This document shows positions 7,281 to 14,183 of a stretch of DNA of 14,396 bases, in pieces (position 1 is the stretch's first letter; each line of letters begins with the position of its first letter). The notes below the pieces were generated by a model, which searched no databases, was not told the DNA's origin, and saw only the letters and a program-made list of their open reading frames with translations. Both the position numbers and the translations under genes were made by a program. The stretch comes from Heyndrickxia sporothermodurans (GTDB lineage: Bacteria; Bacillota; Bacilli; Bacillales; Bacillaceae_C), in NCBI RefSeq assembly GCF_016785185.1, contig NZ_JAEKDY010000090.1; one strand, 5' to 3'.

Positions 7281-7643
7281 GTGTATGAGGCACATGATAG
7301 GTAGGGTTAAAAGAAGAAGTGCTTCATAAGGTGTTTATGAGGCATATGATCGTCTGAATTAAAAGAAGAAGTGCTTCATAAAGTGTTTATGAGGCATATG
7401 ATTGACGGAAATTAAAAGAAGAAGTGCATCATAAAGTGTTTATGAGGCACATGATTAGCAGAATTAAAAGAAGAAGTGTTTCATAGAGAGTTCAAGAGAT
7501 ACATGATCAACAAAATTAAAGGAAGAAGTGCTTCATAGAGCGTTCAAGAGAAACATGATCAACAAAATTAAAAGAAGAAGTGCTTCATAAAGCGTTCAAG
7601 AGGAACATCATCAAAAAAATTAAAGGAAGAAGTACTTCATAGA
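7281..7643 (+). repeat. Tandem array of seven 52-bp repeats
   Basis: Units begin near 7281, 7331, 7383, 7436, 7488, 7540 and 7592; five are 52 bp, one 53 bp, and the first is about 2 bp short. Each runs: GTGTTTATGAGGC or GCGTTCAAGAG, then ACATGAT, a variable 5-8 bp, AATTAAAAGAAGAA, GTGCTTCATAAA. Two subtypes are clear. In units 1-4 the end of one unit and the start of the next form a 12-bp hairpin with a GTG loop (for example 7371-7382 with 7386-7397, including two wobble pairs); in units 5-7 the TTCAAGAG version destroys this pairing. No reading frame stays open through the array and there are no spacers, so it is neither a gene nor CRISPR. Related copies lie at 126-245. Confidence 0.92.
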
Positions 7644-7783
7644 TAAAAGAATTACCATTTTCATATTGTTAAATAGAAAATTTCCACTGTATTTCTAATT
7701 GATGTAAACTAAAATTGTTCACACCAAATGCATATGAGAAAAAGGAAAATAAAGTTATTTATAGATTTTACAAAAAATAAATC
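7644..7783. other. AT-rich leader of the glycerate kinase gene
   Basis: About 140 bp between the repeat array and the glxK ribosome binding site. It should hold the glxK promoter, but I found no pair of -35 and -10 boxes with good spacing. Candidates such as TTGATG (7699-7704) and TTGTTC (7715-7720) lack a matching -10. Confidence 0.4.
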
Positions 7784-7795
7784 GGAGTGACCAAA

Positions 7796-8932
7796 TTGAA
7801 AATTGTCATTGTACCAGATTCATTTAAAGAGAGTTTAACCGCTTTAGAAGCAGCAAATGCAATTGAAGAAGGATTTTCTGCTGTCATACCGGATGCTGAA
7901 TATATTAAACTTCCAATGGCAGATGGGGGAGAAGGAACGGTTCAATCGCTCGTTGATGCGACAAATGGAAAAATCATAGAGAAGGTTGTTACTGGTCCGC
8001 TTGGGTTACCTGTTCAAGGATTTTTCGGTCTTCTAGGCAATGGAAAAACCGCCGTAATCGAAATGTCAGCAGCTTCAGGTATTCACCACGTTCCTTTAGA
8101 CAAACGCAATCCACTACTAACAACAACCTATGGAACGGGTGAACTTATTGTAGAAGCACTTAATTTCGGTGCCAAAGAAATTATCATGGGTCTTGGCGGG
8201 AGTGCAACAAATGATGGAGGCGCAGGGATGGCTCAAGCACTTGGAGCAAAACTTCTCAATAATCAAAAGGAACAAATTAGCTTTGGCGGCGCCGCCCTCT
8301 CAGATTTAAAAACAATTGATATTTCGCAAGTGGATTCAAGATTATCAAATGTCCAATTTATTGTAGCGTGTGATGTGGATAACCCGTTAACAGGAGAAAA
8401 CGGTGCATCTGCTATTTTTGGACCACAAAAAGGTGCAACACAAGAGATGGTCAATCGTTTAGACAAAAGCTTACTGCATTTTGCAAATATCATAAAAAAA
8501 GAGCTCCATAAAAACGTTGATAGAGTTCCGGGTGCAGGTGCGGCGGGTGGAATGGGAGCCGGCATGTTAGCCTTTTTCAATGCCGAATTAAAACGGGGAA
8601 TCGATATTGTCACTCAAACACTGAAACTAGAAACCCATCTCGAAGGGGCAGATCTCGTCATTACCGGTGAAGGAAAAATTGATGGACAAACTATCTTCGG
8701 GAAGACGCCGATCGGAGTTGCAAAACTAGCAAAAAAGAAGGACATCCCAGTAATCGGCGTCGCTGGCTATATTGAAGATAAAAATAGAAGAGTAAGAGAA
8801 GAAGGAATCGACGCCTTATTTTCAATTGTCCCGGGGGCGACATTACTCGAAGATGCGATGACAAATGCTTATCAATATCTTAAAGATTGTTCGGAAAATA
8901 TCGCTAGAGTCATCGACATGTTCAAAAGATAA
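7796..8932 (+). CDS. glxK: Glycerate kinase (GlxK/GarK type)
   Basis: Phosphorylates D-glycerate with ATP to phosphoglycerate, linking glyoxylate, glycerate or serine breakdown to glycolysis; cytosolic. The 378 residues match the GlxK/GarK family. It opens with KIVIVPDSFKESLTA (family usually PDSFKGSLSA), then has the Gly-rich GLGGSATNDGG (132-142), VPGAGAAGGMGAGM, and TGEGKIDGQT (290-299), all family signatures. The TTG at 7796 is chosen because CGGAGTG (7783-7789) lies just upstream and it gives the canonical N-terminus; the in-frame GTG at 7787 overlaps that binding site. The gene stands alone between the repeat array and the riboflavin promoter, and no strong terminator follows, so some read-through into the riboswitch leader is possible. 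No glyoxylate-pathway genes are adjacent. Confidence 0.93.
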   Translation: MKIVIVPDSFKESLTALEAANAIEEGFSAVIPDAEYIKLPMADGGEGTVQSLVDATNGKIIEKVVTGPLGLPVQGFFGLLGNGKTAVIEMSAASGIHHVPLDKRNPLLTTTYGTGELIVEALNFGAKEIIMGLGGSATNDGGAGMAQALGAKLLNNQKEQISFGGAALSDLKTIDISQVDSRLSNVQFIVACDVDNPLTGENGASAIFGPQKGATQEMVNRLDKSLLHFANIIKKELHKNVDRVPGAGAAGGMGAGMLAFFNAELKRGIDIVTQTLKLETHLEGADLVITGEGKIDGQTIFGKTPIGVAKLAKKKDIPVIGVAGYIEDKNRRVREEGIDALFSIVPGATLLEDAMTNAYQYLKDCSENIARVIDMFKR

Positions 8933-8944
8933 AAATTCTTCTAT

Positions 8945-8972
8945 TTGCTTATTTATTTTTTTTCTGTATAAT
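8945..8972 (+). promoter_or_regulatory. Promoter of the riboflavin operon
   Basis: TTGCTT (8945-8950), a 16-bp spacer and a perfect TATAAT (8967-8972) with a TG directly before it. Transcription should begin about 14 bases ahead of the riboswitch aptamer. Confidence 0.6.
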
Positions 8973-8992
8973 TGTCACTAAAATAAATAATA

Positions 8993-9132
8993 TCCTTCGG
9001 GGCAGGGCGAAATTCCCTACCGGCGGTGATGAAGCAGCAATGCTTCTTAGTCCGTGACCCGGTTAACAATTGTTAAACGGTGGATCTGGTGAAACTCCGG
9101 AGCCGACAGTTAAAGTCTGGATGGGAGAAGGA
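8993..9132 (+). ncRNA. FMN riboswitch (RFN element)
   Basis: The aptamer that senses flavin mononucleotide. Conserved RFN blocks occur in order: GGGGCAGGGCGAAATTCCC, ACCGGCGGTGATG, a variable hairpin (GAAGCAGCAATGCTTC), AGTCCGTGACCCGG, a second variable hairpin, GGATCTGGTGAAACTCCGGA, GCCGACAGT, AGTCTGGATGGGAGAAGGA. The closing helix P1 pairs TCCTTC (8993-8998) with GAAGGA (9127-9132). Bound FMN should favour the terminator at 9289-9322 and shut off the rib operon. Confidence 0.97.
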
Positions 9133-9252
9133 AAAAATAAAAAGTATTGGTAAGATGGCTATCTCTACCTTTCTTTCTTATTGTGTAAAAAAATGGTTTG
9201 ATGAAATATCATACCTTTTTTCACTGTACATAAAATTAGAAAGGGAAGTCTA

Positions 9253-9322
9253 TTCTTCACCTTTATTTCCTATACCCATAAACAGTAACCCCTGAAGAAG
9301 CAAATTCTTTAGGGGTTTTTTA
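9253..9322 (+). terminator. Riboswitch-controlled attenuator before ribD
   Basis: CCCCTGAAGAA (9289-9299) pairs with TTCTTTAGGGG (9305-9315) around a 5-nt loop, with one G-U pair, followed by six T's: a strong intrinsic terminator. TTCTTCA (9253-9259) is fully complementary to TGAAGAA (9293-9299), the terminator's left arm, and is a candidate antiterminator strand when FMN is absent. The terminator itself is 9289-9322; the antiterminator pairing is inferred. Confidence 0.85.
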
Positions 9323-9351
9323 TATTTTTATTAAGATAAGGAGCTTATAAA

Positions 9352-10434
9352 ATGAATGACCAATACTACATGCAGCTAGCCATCGATATTGCAAAAAGTA
9401 CGAAAGGTCAAACCACTCCTAATCCAGCCGTCGGGGCAGTGATTGTAAAAAACAACCAAGTAGTCGGGATAGGGGCACATGTCAAAGCAGGGGATTCACA
9501 TGCTGAAGTACATGCCATTCAAATGGCCAAAGGGAGAACGAAAGACGCAACGATGTATGTCACCCTTGAACCTTGCAGCCATTTTGGAAAAACCCCTCCA
9601 TGTTCAAAGCTATTGATTGAATCGGGGATAAAAAGAGTAGTGATTGCAACAAAAGATCCAAATCCGAAAGTGGCCGGAGAAGGAATCGAGACGATGAAAG
9701 CAGCTGGAATAAATGTAGAGGTCGGTTTACTCGAAAAAGAAGCCACCCAACTGAATCAAGTATTCTTTCATTTCATCCGAACGGGTTTGCCTTTTGTCAC
9801 TTTGAAATCGGCAACAAGTCTAGATGGGAAAACAGCAACAAAAACTGGGAGGAGTAAATGGATTACAAGTCAGGAGGCAAGAGAGGATGTCCATTATTTC
9901 CGGCATATTCATGATGCGATTCTAGTAGGGGTCAATACGATTATTAAAGATAATCCAAGTTTAACAACAAGATTAAACGGTGGCGGGAAAAATCCTGTAA
10001 GAATTATCCTTGATACCCATCTTCGAACCCCTATCGATGCAAAAGTAATGGAGCAACAGGATGAGGAAACATGGATTGTTACAAGCATGCATGTGGACGA
10101 GAAAAGAAAAGTTACTTATCAAAACAAAGGTGTTCAAATCATTAACATGCAAACACCAACGATAGAAATAAAGCCTATGCTAAAACTTTTAGCAGAAAAA
10201 GGGATATGCTCTATTTTTGTCGAGGGTGGAGCAGAAGTACATGGCAGCTTTTTAAAGGAAAGGGCATTTCAACAAATGATAACTTATATTGCACCAAAAC
10301 TAATTGGAGGAAAAACTGCCCCTACTTCGTTTGGTGGAGAAGGAATCAAAGAAATAGAGGATGCCATGAATGTTGATATTACCGACGTTAAAATGATTGG
10401 AAAAGATATTCGAATTACAGCAACTCCCATGTAA
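9352..10434 (+). CDS. ribD: Bifunctional pyrimidine deaminase/reductase RibD
   Basis: Carries out the second and third steps of riboflavin synthesis: deamination of the diaminopyrimidine phosphate, then NADPH-dependent reduction of its ribose. The 360 residues match full-length bifunctional RibD. The N-terminal deaminase domain (about 1-145) has the zinc site His50-Ala-Glu52 and PCSHFGKTPPC, with Cys75 and Cys84 as ligands and Glu52 as the proton shuttle. The reductase domain (about 148-360) has LKSATSLDGKTAT, SKWITSQEARED, VGVNTIIKDNPSLTTR and the late EGGAEVHGSFL. AAGGAG stands before the ATG. It is the first gene of the operon, directly under FMN riboswitch control, and ribE follows at once. 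Confidence 0.97.
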   Translation: MNDQYYMQLAIDIAKSTKGQTTPNPAVGAVIVKNNQVVGIGAHVKAGDSHAEVHAIQMAKGRTKDATMYVTLEPCSHFGKTPPCSKLLIESGIKRVVIATKDPNPKVAGEGIETMKAAGINVEVGLLEKEATQLNQVFFHFIRTGLPFVTLKSATSLDGKTATKTGRSKWITSQEAREDVHYFRHIHDAILVGVNTIIKDNPSLTTRLNGGGKNPVRIILDTHLRTPIDAKVMEQQDEETWIVTSMHVDEKRKVTYQNKGVQIINMQTPTIEIKPMLKLLAEKGICSIFVEGGAEVHGSFLKERAFQQMITYIAPKLIGGKTAPTSFGGEGIKEIEDAMNVDITDVKMIGKDIRITATPM

Positions 10435-10449
10435 AGGTGGTGAATGAAG

Positions 10450-11109
10450 ATGTTTACCGGAATTATCGAAGAAATTGGTCGTGTGAAAAATATCAAACAA
10501 TCGGCTCAATCAATCGAATTAACAATTCATGCTAACAAAATAATTAAGGATATGCACAATGGAGACAGTATTTCCGTTAATGGAGTATGTTTGACGGTTA
10601 CCTCATTTTCCAACGATGAGTTTCATTTAGATGTCATGCCTGAAACAATAAAATCTACTAGTTTAATAGAACTAAAAAATGGATCAAAAGTAAATCTTGA
10701 ACGAGCAATGTCTTCGCAAGGTAGATTTGGCGGCCATTTCGTTTCAGGGCATGTGGATGGAGTTGGAACGATAAAGAACATAAAAAACGTTTCCAATGCC
10801 CGATATTATGAAATCAAAGCAGATGCCGAGATCATCAAATACACGATTTTAAAAGGATCCGTTGCAATTGACGGAACTAGTTTGACGGTTTTTGAAGTGA
10901 GCGATTCTACTTTTACAATTTCATTAATCCCTCATACGCTATCTGAAACGATTCTAAGTGAGAAAGGAGTAGGAGACCTAGTAAATATCGAATGCGATAT
11001 GCTCGGAAAATATATTGAGCATTTCGTTCATTCTCGATTTTCGGATACGCAAGAAGAAAATAAAACAGCAATAACCTATGACATGTTACAAAAAAATGGC
11101 TTTGCATAA
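10450..11109 (+). CDS. ribE: Riboflavin synthase alpha chain RibE
   Basis: Catalyses the last step, the dismutation of two 6,7-dimethyl-8-ribityllumazine molecules into riboflavin and the pyrimidine precursor. The 219 residues form two homologous lumazine-binding barrels: the first starts MFTGIIEEIG and has GDSISVNGVCLTV, the second has GGHFVSGHVDGVG and GSVAIDGTSLTV. The first-barrel Cys and the MFTGII start are conserved. The ATG at 10450 is preferred over 10444 because AGGTGG (10435-10440) is 9 bases away rather than 3, and MFTG is the usual N-terminus. It works as a trimer beside the RibH capsid in Bacillus. Tight spacing to ribD and ribB shows a single transcript. Confidence 0.96.
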   Translation: MFTGIIEEIGRVKNIKQSAQSIELTIHANKIIKDMHNGDSISVNGVCLTVTSFSNDEFHLDVMPETIKSTSLIELKNGSKVNLERAMSSQGRFGGHFVSGHVDGVGTIKNIKNVSNARYYEIKADAEIIKYTILKGSVAIDGTSLTVFEVSDSTFTISLIPHTLSETILSEKGVGDLVNIECDMLGKYIEHFVHSRFSDTQEENKTAITYDMLQKNGFA

Positions 11110-11121
11110 GGAGTGATGGAT

Positions 11122-11745
11122 ATGTTTGATTCAATAGAAGAAGCAATACATGAATTAAAGGCAGGAAATGTAATCATCGTTTGTGATGATGAAAATCGAG
11201 AAAACGAAGGTGATTTTATCGCTTTAGCTGACAAAGCCACACCTGCTGTCATTAATTTCATGATTACATACGGAAAAGGTCTCGTCTGTGTTCCGTTAGA
11301 AGAAAAAATTGCAAAAAGTCTACGATTAAATCCAATGACTGAAGAAAATACCGATCCATTTGGAACAGCTTTTACGATTAGTATTGACCATATTTCAACC
11401 ACGACAGGTATATCAGCAATGGAACGCTCAATGACGATTCAGTCGTTAGTGAATGGAAAAGCGATGCCATCTGATTTCAAACGACCAGGTCACGTATTCC
11501 CACTAATCGCAAAAGACGGCGGTGTATTAAAAAGAGCAGGACATACTGAAGCCGCAGTAGACTTAGCGAAACTAGCCGGGGCGTCGCCTGCAGGAGTCAT
11601 CTGTGAAGTGATTAAAGAAGATGGAACGATGGCAAGAGTCAATGATTTGCGTATGATAGCGGATCAATTTCAGCTGAAAATGATTACGATTCAAGACTTA
11701 ATCAATTATCGGAAAGAAATCGAAAGAGTAGGAAGTATTATCTAA
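11122..11745 (+). CDS. ribB: 3,4-dihydroxy-2-butanone-4-phosphate synthase, stand-alone (RibB only)
   Basis: Makes the four-carbon unit used by RibH from ribulose 5-phosphate with Mg2+. The domain is complete: DDENRENEGDF near the N-terminus (acidic metal-binding loop), FGTAFTISIDH, and RPGHVFPLIAKDGGV followed by RAGHTEAAVDLAKLAG. The protein is 207 residues, the length of E. coli RibB, whereas Bacillus subtilis has a RibBA fusion of about 400 residues at this operon position. Here a stop comes right at the interdomain junction (QDLINYRKEIERVGSII) and ribH follows after 19 bases with its own SD, so the GTP cyclohydrolase II half is cleanly absent, not frameshifted. The ATG at 11122 has AAGGAG 8 bases upstream; the in-frame ATG at 11116 and GTG at 11113 are too close to it. 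Confidence 0.94.
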   Translation: MFDSIEEAIHELKAGNVIIVCDDENRENEGDFIALADKATPAVINFMITYGKGLVCVPLEEKIAKSLRLNPMTEENTDPFGTAFTISIDHISTTTGISAMERSMTIQSLVNGKAMPSDFKRPGHVFPLIAKDGGVLKRAGHTEAAVDLAKLAGASPAGVICEVIKEDGTMARVNDLRMIADQFQLKMITIQDLINYRKEIERVGSII

Positions 11746-11764
11746 TTATAGGGAGGCTTTTAAA

Positions 11765-12232
11765 ATGGGAACAATTTTTGAAGGAAATTTAGTAGGATCA
11801 GGATTGAAAATTGGAATTGTCGTAGGTAGATTTAATGAATTTATTACGAATAAGCTGCTAAGCGGTTCAATTGACGCATTAAAAAGACATGGCGTAAGCG
11901 AAGATGATGTCGATGTAGCATGGGTGCCAGGTGCATTCGAAATCCCATTAGTTGCACAGAAATTAGCGAAAACGAACAAGTATGACGCGGTAATCACATT
12001 AGGAACGGTTATTAGAGGATCTACACCACATTTTGATTATGTATGTAATGAAGCGGCAAAAGGAGTAGCAGCGATTTCATTAAATACAGGAATTCCAGTC
12101 ATTTTCGGGATATTAACCACTGATTCCATTGAGCAAGCAATTGAAAGAGCAGGTACAAAAGCAGGAAATAAAGGCTGGGATGCTGCAGTATCCGCGATTG
12201 AAATGGCGAATTTAGTTAAAATTGTAGAATAG
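11765..12232 (+). CDS. ribH: 6,7-dimethyl-8-ribityllumazine synthase RibH
   Basis: Condenses the RibB product with the ribityl-aminopyrimidine to form the lumazine that RibE uses. The 155 residues are normal, and the family features are clear: VGRFNEFIT (20-28) with the substrate-stacking Phe23, VPGAFEIP (54-61), LGTVIRGSTPHFDYV (79-93) with the catalytic His89, and NKGWDAAVSAIEMANL near the C-terminus. Bacillus homologues form 60-subunit capsids enclosing RibE. GGGAGG (11751-11756) lies 8 bases before the ATG. It is the last gene of the operon; the terminator starts 11 bases after the stop. No ribT or other extra gene follows. Confidence 0.97.
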   Translation: MGTIFEGNLVGSGLKIGIVVGRFNEFITNKLLSGSIDALKRHGVSEDDVDVAWVPGAFEIPLVAQKLAKTNKYDAVITLGTVIRGSTPHFDYVCNEAAKGVAAISLNTGIPVIFGILTTDSIEQAIERAGTKAGNKGWDAAVSAIEMANLVKIVE

Positions 12233-12243
12233 GTGATTGTAAT

Positions 12244-12284
12244 GATGAAAACTTCCTAAGTATAACTTGGGGAGTTTTTTCATC
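12244..12284. terminator. Terminator of the riboflavin operon
   Basis: AACTTCCTAAG (12250-12260) pairs with CTTGGGGAGTT (12266-12276) around a 5-nt loop and runs into six T's (12275-12280). GATGAAA on the left and TTTCATC on the right extend the pairing, so the element might work in both directions, though no gene faces it from the right. Confidence 0.85.
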
Positions 12285-12326
12285 TGCTATAGTTCTAGAG
12301 TTAAAAAAGTTAGGGTGGCGGTAAAT

Positions 12327-12354
12327 TTTACACAGGGAATAAACAAACTAATAT
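12327..12354 (+). promoter_or_regulatory. Possible promoter of the two membrane-protein genes
   Basis: TTTACA (12327-12332), a 16-bp spacer and TAATAT (12349-12354), each a partial match to the sigma-A consensus. It lies between the rib terminator and the next ribosome binding site, where a promoter is needed. Confidence 0.35.
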
Positions 12355-12398
12355 GTGGAAAACTATGGTGAATTAAATATTTTTTAAAGGTGGATTTA

Positions 12399-13109
12399 GT
12401 GAATAATTACACGAATGACAACACCGCCAGAAGATATAAAGCACATGTTAGTATTTTAGGGACAACTCAACTGCATTTGAGAAATCCTTATATTATTGCT
12501 TGGTGGTCTGCTGCGTTCCCAGGATTCGGGCATTTGCTTTTATCGAAATATCTTAGAGGATATGCTTTATTTATTTGGGAAGTTATCGTCAATATTAACG
12601 CAAATGTTAATTCTTCAATGATATATTCCTTTCAGGGAAATATTAGTATGGCAAAAGAGGTATTAGATACAAGGTGGCTTCTTATGTATATACCTGTTTA
12701 TCTTTTTGCTATTTGGGACAGTTATCGGACAACCGTAGATATGAACAGATTTTATGTATTAGCCGAGCGAGAGGAACACCGTTTTAATTCTTTTTCGATA
12801 GGAGCATTAGAAATTAACTACCTGGATAAACGAAATCCAGTTGTTGCTGTGATGTGGTCTTTGTTTATCCCTGTTTTAGGACAGCTCTATATTCATAGAA
12901 TTTTAACTGCTTTCTTTGTCATCATATGGTTAGTTATTTTTTATTATAATTCACATATTCAAGAAGCTGTTGTGTTTTTGTTTTTAGGTAAAGTAAAAGA
13001 AGCAACCGCGGTGTTAAATCCTGAATGGCTCCTTTTTATTCCTTCACACTATGGGTTTGCTACTTATGATTCTTATATGAATACAGTTGAGAATAATAAA
13101 CTTTTCTAA
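12399..13109 (+). CDS. Membrane protein with two tandem copies of one domain, function unknown
   Basis: A 236-residue protein built from two homologous halves, about 28-118 and 145-235. By hand they align without gaps over about 91 residues with roughly one third identity: each opens with RNP, keeps WS, P and G, has an I-W-V-I membrane segment, then WLL, F-A, DSY and TV. Each half has about two or three hydrophobic segments; the linker and the start are polar (NNYTNDNTARRYK). The P-G-G-hL pattern after the first segment resembles small TM2-like membrane domains, but I cannot assign a family. The GTG at 12399 is chosen because AGGTGG (12388-12393) lies 5 bases before it; the GTG at 12390 overlaps that site. 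The next gene follows after 84 bases without a terminator, so the two are probably co-transcribed. Confidence 0.8.
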   Translation: MNNYTNDNTARRYKAHVSILGTTQLHLRNPYIIAWWSAAFPGFGHLLLSKYLRGYALFIWEVIVNINANVNSSMIYSFQGNISMAKEVLDTRWLLMYIPVYLFAIWDSYRTTVDMNRFYVLAEREEHRFNSFSIGALEINYLDKRNPVVAVMWSLFIPVLGQLYIHRILTAFFVIIWLVIFYYNSHIQEAVVFLFLGKVKEATAVLNPEWLLFIPSHYGFATYDSYMNTVENNKLF

Positions 13110-13193
13110 AAAGACTTAAGAAATCATTTATCCGAGAATTATCAATCGAAGGGTTTCCGAATACTAAAAGGACAAAAAGTGAAGTGAATCATT

Positions 13194-13652
13194 TTGCAGG
13201 TATTTTCAACATTTGAAACAACTGGATTTTTAGAAATGGCCATTTCAACTTTAGAAAAGAAAGGGATCCAAAAAGAAAACATATTTGCTGTTCCACTGGA
13301 TAATCGGGCAGAAGATCGTAAATTTTTTGATACGTTGCATCGCTCCGATGGTACATCACTTATCGATATAGGTATGGGGCTTGCCACAGCTTTATCAGTT
13401 ATTGGAGCAAGTATAGGATTTAAATTAGTGTGGGGGCCAATATATTGGGGCCTGATAGGTGCATTTGTTGGGTTTGTTATCGGCTTTGCTATTCGGCTTT
13501 TTATCGAATTGGTTGTAAAGAAAAATAAAAGAGTTTTAAAAGGCAAACATTCTGAAATAATTTTAATTATTGATTGTGAAGAAACGCAAGCTGAATTAAT
13601 TGAAGATGTACTTTGGAGTCACTTTGCAATTGGTGTAGCAAAAATAAAATGA
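13194..13652 (+). CDS. Small membrane protein with Gly-rich hairpin, function unknown
   Basis: A 152-residue protein in three parts: an N-terminal alpha/beta segment (about 1-40) resembling the general-stress/ferredoxin-like fold (FSTFETTGFLEMAISTLEKKG, then an FAVPL strand), a Gly-rich pair of membrane helices with GxxxG spacings (about 58-105, including GLIGAFVGFVIGF), and a soluble C-terminal strand-helix part (IILIIDCEETQAELIEDVL). I recall similar uncharacterised Bacillaceae proteins but know no function. The start is uncertain: the TTG at 13194 has only a weak GAAGTGA site, and a stop lies three codons upstream. It follows the duplicated membrane protein and ends before the terminator at 13765-13806. 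Confidence 0.75.
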   Translation: MQVFSTFETTGFLEMAISTLEKKGIQKENIFAVPLDNRAEDRKFFDTLHRSDGTSLIDIGMGLATALSVIGASIGFKLVWGPIYWGLIGAFVGFVIGFAIRLFIELVVKKNKRVLKGKHSEIILIIDCEETQAELIEDVLWSHFAIGVAKIK

Positions 13653-13764
13653 TGAATCAAATTGGTTGAACTTATATAAAACAAAAGATTGTGAAGTACC
13701 ATTAGTCGAAAGATCATGCTAAATTAGCAAATAAAAATAATTAGGCTATTAAATAAGATCAACG

Positions 13765-13806
13765 AAACCAACTGTACTAATTAGAATAGAACAGTTGGTT
13801 TTTTTA
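13765..13806 (+). terminator. Terminator after the two membrane-protein genes
   Basis: AAACCAACTGT (13765-13775) pairs perfectly with ACAGTTGGTTT (13791-13801) around a 15-nt loop and leads into a run of T's. It lies about 110 bases after the last stop codon. The 13-bp palindrome TGCTAAATTAGCA (13717-13729) lies between them. Confidence 0.85.
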
Positions 13807-14015
13807 GCAAGTAAAATACCGATAATTGTTCAACACATCTTTATGCCCCCCTTACCTAAGTCGTATTGTGAAGAGTACCCATAATATATGAAACGTTAAA
13901 CCAAGGAGATATCTAGGAATTCATGATATTATTTCAATATAGGAGAAAAGTTCAGCAATGCAAAAAGAAATAAAGAGCAGGTACTATTTTATGATAATAT
14001 TGGTTACAAGTAAGA

Positions 14016-14042
14016 AAAGCGGAAACGCCTTGATCAGCCCCC
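14016..14042. repeat. Fragment of a dispersed Bacillus intergenic repeat (probable)
   Basis: AAAAGCGGAAACGCCTTGAT followed by CAGCCCC resembles the start of an intergenic repeat that I recall from many Bacillus-group genomes (AAAAGCGGAAGCGCCTTG, then a GCCCC block). Here the rest of the element seems to be missing. GCG-GAAA-CGC can form a small tetraloop hairpin. The identification rests on memory of the motif only. Confidence 0.4.
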
Positions 14043-14145
14043 CCTCGATCTGGAAATTGCACGATACTTTGTAAGACTGTTGACATGAAAATTTATACTT
14101 TTCTTTTAAAAAAGATTATTTAAGATAAGAATCCTCAAAGCATGT

Positions 14146-14183
14146 AAGCCAAGGTGGGGCAGTTCCTATCTTGGCTTTTATTT
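14146..14183 (+). terminator. Hairpin terminator in the gene-free right end
   Basis: AAGCCAAG (14146-14153) pairs with CTTGGCTT (14170-14177) around a 16-nt loop, followed by TTATTTAT. It is a plausible intrinsic terminator on the + strand, yet no coding gene lies within about 490 bases upstream, so it may end an unrecognised short transcript or act as a backup. Confidence 0.55.

Noticed and set aside
7281..7643. CRISPR array
   Set aside because: The 52-bp units are contiguous with only a 5-8 bp variable stretch inside each; there are no unique spacers and no cas genes.
9080..9295. 71-codon open frame in the rib leader
   Set aside because: It runs through the FMN aptamer and into the attenuator; the conserved RNA explains this DNA.
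11743..11765. Frameshifted ribBA with hidden RibA remnant
   Set aside because: Only 19 bases separate the ribB stop from the ribH ATG and they hold a normal ribosome binding site, so no RibA sequence is present in any frame.
13958..14074. 38-codon open frame with an AGGAG upstream
   Set aside because: About 11-12 bases separate AGGAG from the ATG, and the frame runs through the dispersed-repeat fragment.
14080..14085. TTGACA as a promoter -35 box
   Set aside because: No -10 box at acceptable spacing; TATACT follows after only 8 bases.
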